Assembly: GCA_035258565.1 (NCBI GenBank)
Contig: DATFXF010000223.1
Coordinates: 1 to 11,430 of the forward strand
DNA: 11,430 bases
Reading direction: 5' to 3'
Source: DATFXF01 sp035258565
GTDB taxonomy: Bacteria > Acidobacteriota > Terriglobia > Acidiferrales > UBA7541
Part shown: piece by piece, positions 6,364 to 11,430 of the stretch
Position numbering within the stretch: position 1 is the stretch's first letter
How the letters are laid out: every line of letters starts with the position of its first letter
Made by a program: the position numbers and the translations under genes
Notes under the pieces: generated by a model
What the model saw: the letters and a program-made list of their open reading frames with translations, nothing else
Database searches by the model: none
What the model was told of the DNA's origin: nothing

Positions 6364-7317
6364 ATGAAGGCAAGGAGTGGGCTCATTCCCCTGCTGGGCG
6401 GCCTCGTATTGGGGGGCGTGCTCTTCCCCGCCCCCGCACTCTCGGACGGCCGCAATCCGTCATCCCGCGAGCGCAGGACCAAAGAAATGGTCGAGAACTT
6501 TGCCTTCCGTCCGTTATCACCGCTCCAGGCTGGCCAGTGGGCGCCACTGGACGTGGACAACGCTGTGCCCGCCGTTGCCGCCGATGAACCCTGTTCGCTC
6601 GATGATGCCTTGCACGGCGCCAGCCAGCGCGTCGTGGAGCTGGTAACGAACCTCCAGCAGTTCACCGCCAAGGAGACGCTCGAACACCGCGAACTCGATC
6701 CCGACGGCACGGCGCATGCGGCGCGCACGCGCAGCTACAACTACATGGTAGTCATCAGCGAGACGCGCCCGGGGCGGCTTGCGGTTGAGGAGTACCGCAA
6801 TGGCGTGCCCGCGATCGATGACTTCCCGGCGCGCGTCGCGACCATGGGCCTGCCAGCGCTCGCCTTAATCTTTCATCCCGCGCTGATTGAGGATTTCCAG
6901 ATGAGCTGCGAGGGCCTAGGCCATTGGCGGGGACAGCCTGCCTGGCAAGTCTATTTCCAGCAACGCCCCGACCGCCCCAGCCGCATCCGCAGTTACCGCG
7001 TCCACGGCACCACGTACCCAGTGAATCTGAAGGGGCGCGCGTGGATCGCCGTGGAATCTTTTCAGGTGCTCAGCCTGGAAACCGACTTGATGGAGAAGAT
7101 CCGCAAAATCCCGCTCGAACGCGAGCACATAACCCTCGAGTATCGGCCGGTGTACTTCAAGAAGCGCGGCGTCGAACTCTGGCTCCCGCGGAGCGCCGAG
7201 CTCTTCTTCCACTACCGCCGCCACCGCATGTACCGGCGTCACGCCTTCAGCCATTTTGAGCTGTTCTCCGTGGACGTCCGCCAGCAGATCGAAGACCCCA
7301 AGATCACCGAGCCGTAG
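6364..7317 (+). CDS. Exported protein of unknown function
   Basis: A 317-residue protein with a signal peptide (MKARSGLIPLLGGLVLGGVLFPAPALS) and no lipobox, so probably periplasmic or outer-membrane associated. I do not recognise the family with certainty. The mature part has an early helix (DALHGASQRVVELVTNLQQFTAKETLEH) and then beta strands in the style of LolA/RseB-type barrels (YNYMVVISETRPGRLAVEEYRNG, WQVYFQQRPD, AWIAVESFQVLSLETDL, LWLPRSAELFFHYRR). A lipoprotein-carrier-like fold is only an inference. GGGAGGAGG (6351-6359) lies four bases before ATG 6364, so this start is preferred over the in-frame ATG at 6316. The nearest plus-strand gene downstream is an exported lipoprotein, but 380 bp separates them. 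Confidence 0.75.
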   Translation: MKARSGLIPLLGGLVLGGVLFPAPALSDGRNPSSRERRTKEMVENFAFRPLSPLQAGQWAPLDVDNAVPAVAADEPCSLDDALHGASQRVVELVTNLQQFTAKETLEHRELDPDGTAHAARTRSYNYMVVISETRPGRLAVEEYRNGVPAIDDFPARVATMGLPALALIFHPALIEDFQMSCEGLGHWRGQPAWQVYFQQRPDRPSRIRSYRVHGTTYPVNLKGRAWIAVESFQVLSLETDLMEKIRKIPLEREHITLEYRPVYFKKRGVELWLPRSAELFFHYRRHRMYRRHAFSHFELFSVDVRQQIEDPKITEP

Positions 7318-7697
7318 GACCGCCTCCCCAGGTCGTAGGGTCGTGGTCTTGTCTTCTTTCTATTGTGACGCATCTCAGGCCCAGGAACCTCAGCGCCGAC
7401 AAGTGGCTCAGGCGAGGCGTTCAATGGTTCGACTTGCTCAAGGCAAGCAGCGCTGAGATTCCCGGCCGCGACCCCATGGGGACATTGGATGGCGGGGTCG
7501 TCAGGCTCCCATGGCAAAGTGGTGTGACCCGGAAAACTCCTCCCCCGCAACACGTCATCTAGGTTACGAGGTAATTCTGACATTGAATCGAAAGGTTTCT
7601 GCCTCGGCTGCGAGCCAGAACAAGCCCACAGCAGATTGTATTTTGTTGTTGCTCTGGAAATCCGCGGCCGAGTGAATCCCGCTTCTTGGTGAACAGC
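7318..7697. other. Non-coding stretch with several possible RNA stems
   Basis: There is no open frame with coding character in these 380 bp. Possible stems on the plus strand are CTTGC/GCAAG (7433-7447), CGACCCC/GGGGTCG (7469-7475 with 7494-7500) and the palindrome CCCCATGGGG (7472-7481). A longer-range pair, CTCAGCG with CGCTGAG, encloses the first. It may be a long leader for the lipoprotein gene. I do not recognise a known riboswitch and see no clear promoter. Confidence 0.35.
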
Positions 7698-9098
7698 ATG
7701 CGTGGACGGGCCACTATAGCCGTTGTGGGGGTATCGGTTCTTGCGTTTCTGGCCGGGTGCAGCGGATCGACTTCCAGCGTTTCCTCGCGAGTCAGTGGCC
7801 GGGGCCAAATCACGCTGAGCATGCGTGACACGCCGCCAAGCGGCGTGAGCGTGCTGTCGTTTGAGATCAGTGTCACCGGGGCCAGGCTCCAGCCGCAAGA
7901 CACCACGGCAGCTGTCTCGCTTCTAACCAACCCGGTTGAAGTCGAGGTGAAGCAGCTTGAGACCGAAACCGCGTTTCTGAACACCTCGAGCGTGCCAGCG
8001 GGCATCATCTTTTCAAGCATCACGGTCACATTCGCGAATCCCCTGCTCACCATCCTAAACAATTCCGGGCAGATGTTCGTCGTGAGGGGGCAGACCTGTC
8101 TGAACGGGCAGATTTGTGCGCTTCAACCGCTGCTCGACCTCTCTTCGGTCACGTTCACGGGGACGCCTTTTCCCCTCACGCTGAACATAAATTCGCCAGT
8201 CGGGCTGGTGCTCGACTTCGACTTGAACGGCTCGATCCAGTCGAACCTTTCCATCACCCCGACCCTCAGCTTCACGCAACTCCCCGCGGTGCAGCAGACA
8301 GGTGAGCTCGAAGAGATCGAGAACCTGACTGGCACGCTCACGGCGCTGGGTGCGAACCAGTTCACGGTGAAGGACGCGAGAAGCGGCCTCTCCTTCTCGA
8401 TCGCGGTGAACAGCTCGACCCAATTCGAGTTCGCGGGGTGCACAGCAAACAACTTCTCCTGCATCGCCATGGGCCAAGTGCTCGCAGTGAGTCTGAGCGT
8501 CCTGGGCGACGGCAGCCTCGTGGCTAAGAGAGTGGTGCTGGAGGGTGACGCGAACGAGCAGGAAGTCGAGGGCACAGTCACGTCGGTGAATGCCCCGGGA
8601 AGCCAGTTTCATATGGTGGTTGTTGGAGAAGAGCCCGATGTGCCTAACGTGAATGTGGGCGATCTGGTGACCGTCAACATTCAAGGAGGCGCAAACTTCC
8701 AGATCGATCAGGAAGGGCTGAACATTTCGAGTGGGCTTTCGTTCGCGAACGCGAACGACCTTGTCGTCGGCCAGAACGTCCTGGTGCGCGCGAACTCAGC
8801 CATCCCGGGCCCAATCGGCACAACCATCACGACGAGCCGACTACGCCTGCGGATGTCGCAGTTCACAGCCACGGTGGCTTCGGTGACGGCGCCCAACTTC
8901 GTCGTGACCGGCCTGCCGAGCCTATTTACCTTGAACGGCGTCAACCAGGTGCAGGTGCAAACGTCCTTGGCAACCGGATTCGAGGCGGTGACCGGTGTGA
9001 CTGCCCTCAAGATGACCGCTATGGTCTCGCTGCGCGGCCTCCTCTTTGGCACCTCGGGCGGACCTGTCCTGGTCGCCAAGAAAGTGCGCAAGCGCTAG
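7698..9098 (+). CDS. DUF4382/DUF5666-type lipoprotein
   Basis: A 466-residue protein with a lipoprotein signal peptide: MRGR, a hydrophobic core, and the lipobox LAGC with Cys21 as the lipid site, followed by a Ser-rich tether. Residues 30-190 (GRGQITLSMRDTPPSGVSVL, then ISVTGARLQ) look like DUF4382. From about 200 there are repeated beta modules resembling DUF5666: ELEEIENLTGTLTALGANQF, then EVEGTVTSVNAPGSQF, then FTATVASVTAPNFVV. Each starts with a G/T-V-T-x-V strand, which suggests tandem OB-like or beta-barrel units. Function is unknown; such lipoproteins are common in Acidobacteriota and related groups. ATG 7698 is chosen because it gives a normal signal peptide; in-frame TTG 7686 and GTG 7689 are possible and no strong ribosome site decides. 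The gene converges on the cytochrome gene with 45 bp between stops. Confidence 0.8.
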   Translation: MRGRATIAVVGVSVLAFLAGCSGSTSSVSSRVSGRGQITLSMRDTPPSGVSVLSFEISVTGARLQPQDTTAAVSLLTNPVEVEVKQLETETAFLNTSSVPAGIIFSSITVTFANPLLTILNNSGQMFVVRGQTCLNGQICALQPLLDLSSVTFTGTPFPLTLNINSPVGLVLDFDLNGSIQSNLSITPTLSFTQLPAVQQTGELEEIENLTGTLTALGANQFTVKDARSGLSFSIAVNSSTQFEFAGCTANNFSCIAMGQVLAVSLSVLGDGSLVAKRVVLEGDANEQEVEGTVTSVNAPGSQFHMVVVGEEPDVPNVNVGDLVTVNIQGGANFQIDQEGLNISSGLSFANANDLVVGQNVLVRANSAIPGPIGTTITTSRLRLRMSQFTATVASVTAPNFVVTGLPSLFTLNGVNQVQVQTSLATGFEAVTGVTALKMTAMVSLRGLLFGTSGGPVLVAKKVRKR

Positions 9099-9143
9099 GG
9101 TCGGCTTCCTCACTGAAAAGTTGAGGTCGCCGTGCGCCTGTTC

Positions 9144-9716
9144 TTAGTTCTCCTTGTTGGCAGCCTTGGCGGAAGGAGAAAAGTGCGTCGCAAGGTAGTT
9201 GAGGATGGCCTCGCGCTCCGCAGGGCGCACCGGCGCGCCCCAGCGGATCATTTTGTTGAGCAGGCGGGTCCATTCTCTGCGGTCGAGCTGCTGCTGCATA
9301 ATGATGCTGGTGTCGTGGCAGCCCAGGCAGGCTCGGCGCACCCTGCCTGCGCCAGGGCCTGGCGGCAGCGGAGGCTCCGACAGTGAGGCATCATGCGGGC
9401 CGAAATTTTGGGTGAAGTAGTCGATGAGGCTTTCGCGATCTTCAGCAGCAACTGGGGCACCCCAGCGAATCATTTTGTCCATTTCCTTCGCCCACAAGCG
9501 TCGGTCGAGCTGCTGCTGCACGATGATCTGAGAGGTGTGGCAGGACAGGCAGGCCTGGCGCGCTTTTTCTTGCATGGGGCCAGGCGGCAGGTCTCGTTCC
9601 CGCGTCTGACCGGCAGCCTTGGGCGCCAATGAAATCCCCAGCAGCGCGACGGCTAGCATTCCGCCACACCGCACCACCCGCATCAGTCTGCTTCGTATCG
9701 CGTTATGCCTCCACAT
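9144..9716 (-). CDS. Diheme cytochrome c, probable electron-acceptor subunit of the adjacent molybdoenzyme
   Basis: A 190-residue exported protein with two haem c sites, CLSCH (56-60) and CLGCH (130-134). The two halves are a clear internal duplication offset by 74 residues: each has PPGP, RxACLxCH, QQQLDRRxW, KMIRWGAPV and then a closing helix. Met82 and Met156 in KMIRWGAP are candidate sixth ligands. The signal peptide is GGMLAVALLGISLAPKAAG. Translation may start at ATG 9716, giving the N-terminal MWRHNAIRSRL, or at the in-frame ATG at 9683. With the first start the gene overlaps the end of the molybdoenzyme gene by 14 bp, a sign of coupling. In SorAB-type sulfite dehydrogenases a c-type cytochrome takes electrons from the Mo subunit; SorB has one haem, so a two-haem duplicated form is distinctive. 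Confidence 0.85.
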   Translation of the reverse strand: MWRHNAIRSRLMRVVRCGGMLAVALLGISLAPKAAGQTRERDLPPGPMQEKARQACLSCHTSQIIVQQQLDRRLWAKEMDKMIRWGAPVAAEDRESLIDYFTQNFGPHDASLSEPPLPPGPGAGRVRRACLGCHDTSIIMQQQLDRREWTRLLNKMIRWGAPVRPAEREAILNYLATHFSPSAKAANKEN

Positions 9717-10908
9717 GGACGCGCACCCGATCCATAACGTTCCAGAGATAACCCGATGGGTTCCACGCCTGCTCGGCGGGTTGCGTGCGCCCGGCGCTGT
9801 CGGTCGCGCGAGAGATCACCACATAGGAGCCCGTTGCAGGCGGCTTCCACAGGTACTCCCAGAGCTGCCAGGCGTAGCGGGCCTTGTCGGGGCCAAAGGT
9901 GGTCGGTTGCCAGGTGCGGCCCTCGTCGGTGGAGATGTCCACGCGCTTGACCTCGTTTTCGCCGGCCCATGCCGCACCGCTGATGCGCAGGGGCCCGAGC
10001 CTCACGTGCGAGCCATCGCCGGGGCGCGCGATGATGGACTTCACCGGCATCCCAGTGATCGCCGTCGTTTCGTCCGGGCTGATCTCGCCGCCGGGCGAAA
10101 CGGGATGGTTCGGAAAGCGGTAGCCCGGCTTCATGAAGTTGCCCTCGAACTCGCGCTCGATCACCCGAATCTCAATCAGCCATTTCACCGAGGCCGCGCC
10201 CAGCCACCCCGGCACCATGGCGCGCACGGGGAAGCCGTGCTCGATGATGAGCGGCTGACCGTTCATGCGCGTGGCCAGGAGCGTATTCGGGTCCATAGCC
10301 TTTTCAATAGGGATGCTGCGGATGAAGTCCGGCACCTTGCCAGGGGGCTCGTCAAGGCCGTTGAAGGCGACGTGCTTGCCCGTAGCTTTCACGCCGGCAC
10401 GGCGCAGCACGTCGGCCAGCCGTGGTCCCGAGAATTCCGCGTTACCCACACTGCCGCGCGTCCACTGGATACCGGGGACGCGCGGGCGATAGAAGGAGCG
10501 GCCGTTGCCGGCGCATTCCATTGTGTTGGTCACGGTGTTGGGCTCGAGTTTGTCGAGCTCAGCAAAGCTGAGTTCGAGCGGCCGCTCGACTTCGCCAGAC
10601 ACCGAAAGCCGCCATGCAGGCAGGTTCACACTGGGCATCCCTAGGTGGTTGCGGACGTAGAACAACTTCACTGGCGTGATCCAGGAATCCAGCAAGTGCA
10701 CCGGCATCTCCAGATCCAGATAGCGCAGTGAGCGCACAATCATCTGCTCTTTGCCGGCGACCACAGCCTCCTGCGCCACGGCGTACTCAAGCCGGAAAGG
10801 CGCGGCGCTACCGAGTGCGGCAGCGCCCAGAAGTCGAGCGCTCTTCCACAGGAATTCTCGGCGCGGCAAAGCGAGGAGGGAGGAAGGCCAACACGAGATG
10901 CTTTTCAT
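9703..10908 (-). CDS. Tat-exported sulfite-oxidase-family molybdopterin enzyme (SorA-like)
   Basis: A 401-residue protein with a Tat-type leader (PRREFLWKSARLLGAAALG, residues 15-33), as expected for a cofactor-loaded periplasmic enzyme. The sulfite oxidase fold is marked by FYVRNHLGMP (83-92), NTMECAGNGRSFY (128-140) with the Mo-binding Cys132, WTRGSVGNAEFSG (149-161) and HGFPVRAMVPGWLGAASVKW (224-243). The C-terminal dimerisation domain (about 285-400) has DISTDEGRTWQ. Family members typically oxidise sulfite to sulfate, passing two electrons to a cytochrome; the substrate here is inferred, not shown. The start is supported by GGAGG (10919-10915) six bases upstream. The cytochrome gene overlaps its 3' end and a small gene lies 50 bp upstream on the same strand, so an operon is likely. 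Fusion to a haem domain, as in animal sulfite oxidase, is absent. Confidence 0.9.
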   Translation of the reverse strand: MKSISCWPSSLLALPRREFLWKSARLLGAAALGSAAPFRLEYAVAQEAVVAGKEQMIVRSLRYLDLEMPVHLLDSWITPVKLFYVRNHLGMPSVNLPAWRLSVSGEVERPLELSFAELDKLEPNTVTNTMECAGNGRSFYRPRVPGIQWTRGSVGNAEFSGPRLADVLRRAGVKATGKHVAFNGLDEPPGKVPDFIRSIPIEKAMDPNTLLATRMNGQPLIIEHGFPVRAMVPGWLGAASVKWLIEIRVIEREFEGNFMKPGYRFPNHPVSPGGEISPDETTAITGMPVKSIIARPGDGSHVRLGPLRISGAAWAGENEVKRVDISTDEGRTWQPTTFGPDKARYAWQLWEYLWKPPATGSYVVISRATDSAGRTQPAEQAWNPSGYLWNVMDRVRVHVEA

Positions 10909-10958
10909 GAAAGACCTCCGCCGGTGCCGGCTGGCTCGGATCTCGAAGCCTCAGGAGT

Positions 10959-11222
10959 TCACAGGCTTCCGCCTTCGAAGCTGGAGATCGGCTCGCCCTT
11001 TTGTAACGGCGGTAACTCGCCGACTTTCTCTATCCGCCAACAAATGTCGGACCGGCGTAGCTCGGCTGCGTAAGCGATGTTCTCGGTTTGTATAGGGCGC
11101 CCGAGCTCACAAGTAATCCGAAACTTAGCGCCACCTGGCGATACAACCTCGAAAATTCCGTGTTCCGGCCACAACAGTGAAACAGGATTCTCCACGAGAA
11201 CGACCTCATGGAGCTTCATCAT
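10959..11222 (-). CDS. Small conserved-looking hypothetical protein upstream of the molybdoenzyme
   Basis: An 87-residue protein that I do not recognise. It has no signal peptide and is predicted mainly beta (KLHEVVLVENPVSLL, GIFEVVSPGGAKFRITCEL, DICWRIEKVGEL), with Cys38 and Cys61. Two adjacent ATGs (11222 and 11219) are possible; AGGAGG (11232-11227) lies four and seven bases before them, favouring the second by spacing. The strong ribosome site, a promoter upstream and same-strand position before the sulfite oxidase pair argue that it is real and probably the first gene of that operon. Its role is unknown. Confidence 0.65.
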   Translation of the reverse strand: MMKLHEVVLVENPVSLLWPEHGIFEVVSPGGAKFRITCELGRPIQTENIAYAAELRRSDICWRIEKVGELPPLQKGEPISSFEGGSL

Positions 11223-11243
11223 GGGGCCTCCTGAGGTATCCAG

Positions 11244-11275
11244 CTTGAGGGCGGACGCCGCTAGATACCCTCAAG
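11244..11275. promoter_or_regulatory. Inverted repeat covering the -10 region (possible operator)
   Basis: CTTGAGGG (11244-11251) and CCCTCAAG (11268-11275) are perfect 8-bp inverted copies, 16 bp apart, flanking the predicted -10 and start site. A second pair, GGTATC (11235-11240) and GATACC (11264-11269), overlaps it. A repressor bound here would block the promoter; alternatively the RNA could fold in the leader. Confidence 0.4.
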
Positions 11276-11290
11276 GTCACATGTTGTCAA
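11262..11290 (-). promoter_or_regulatory. Predicted sigma-70 promoter of the small protein/SorAB-like operon
   Basis: On the minus strand a perfect TTGACA (11290-11285) is separated by exactly 17 bp from TATCTA (11267-11262), which matches TATAAT at three of six bases. Transcription would begin near 11255, leaving about 33 bases before the ATG. Confidence 0.55.
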
Positions 11291-11345
11291 GAGAAATCCG
11301 AGTTCAACTGGCCGTGGAAAGGGTCACTGCGCCCGCTCGCCTGTG

Positions 11346-11420
11346 CTCAAGTCGCGCCTGCAGCGCGTGCGGGATGCCGGCGCCATCACCGCCGCGGGCA
11401 CCGACGCGGGAACAAAGTGA
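11346..11420 (+). pseudogene. Possible amidohydrolase fragment
   Basis: One plus-strand frame reads LKSRLQRVRDAGAITAAGTD followed by AGTK and TGA. The RVRDAG..TAAGTDAG pattern recalls the metal-binding GTDAG motif of amidohydrolases such as imidazolonepropionase-type enzymes, where it is usually followed by Asn. Adding one base after the codons for GTDA would give AGNKVIPE, so a one-base deletion is possible. Nothing upstream of 11346 in this frame looks homologous. The call is weak because only 24 codons can be read. Confidence 0.3.
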
Positions 11421-11430
11421 TACCCGAGCA

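Noticed and set aside
8055..8684. 209-codon minus-strand frame inside the lipoprotein gene
   Set aside because: It has no ribosome site or domain, and lies fully opposite a gene with a lipobox and repeated beta modules.
9099..9143. Bidirectional terminator between the converging lipoprotein and cytochrome genes
   Set aside because: Only a 5-bp stem (CCTCA/TGAGG) with a 9-base loop is present, too weak to call.
9619..10644. 341-codon plus-strand frame opposite the molybdoenzyme
   Set aside because: The opposite strand carries all sulfite oxidase motifs; this frame is a mirror of GC-rich codon use.
10945..10969. Hairpin GAAGCCT/AGGCTTC at the end of the 87-residue gene
   Set aside because: A 7-bp stem with an 11-base loop, overlapping the stop codon and lacking a T-run; not convincing as a terminator within an apparent operon.

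Overview
The window is GC-rich bacterial DNA of chromosomal character. No rRNA, tRNA, CRISPR array or insertion sequence was seen. The gene set suggests a soil or sediment Acidobacteriota-like organism or a close relative: an exported caspase/TPR protein, a CHASE2 membrane protein, a PilZ protein starting MSRIWDALR, a DUF4382-type lipoprotein, a Spy/CpxP-like protein and a Tat-exported sulfite-oxidase-family enzyme. That placement is inferred from gene content only.

Left part (1-4600, all on the minus strand, so read right to left). A CHASE2 sensor-type membrane protein (4565-3171) is followed with a one-base TGATG overlap by a secreted protein of unknown function (3171-2251). After a 303-bp gap with its own promoter comes an exported caspase-family protein with a TPR array (1947 to beyond position 1). 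Its frame is open apart from one TAG at codon 73, just before the rest of the caspase domain; catalytic His and Cys both survive downstream. The three products are all membrane-bound or exported and could form an envelope sensing-to-protease system.

Middle part (4660-9100, plus strand). A TPR fragment lacking an effector domain (4662-5156) overlaps the start of a small Spy/CpxP-like periplasmic protein (5153-5527), which has its own promoter, ribosome site and downstream hairpins. Next come a PilZ c-di-GMP receptor (5806-6195) preceded by an 18-bp perfect palindrome, an exported protein of unknown function (6364-7317), a 380-bp non-coding stretch with several possible stems, and a DUF4382/DUF5666-type lipoprotein (7698-9098).

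Right part (9144-11430, minus strand genes). A promoter with an inverted repeat over its -10 region drives a small uncharacterised protein (11222-10959). It is followed by a sulfite-oxidase-family molybdoenzyme (10908-9703) and a diheme cytochrome c made of two duplicated halves (9716-9144), whose start overlaps the enzyme's end. Enzyme and cytochrome look like a SorAB-type pair passing electrons from sulfite, or a related substrate, to the respiratory chain. The last 85 bases hold what may be a scrap of an amidohydrolase gene on the plus strand.
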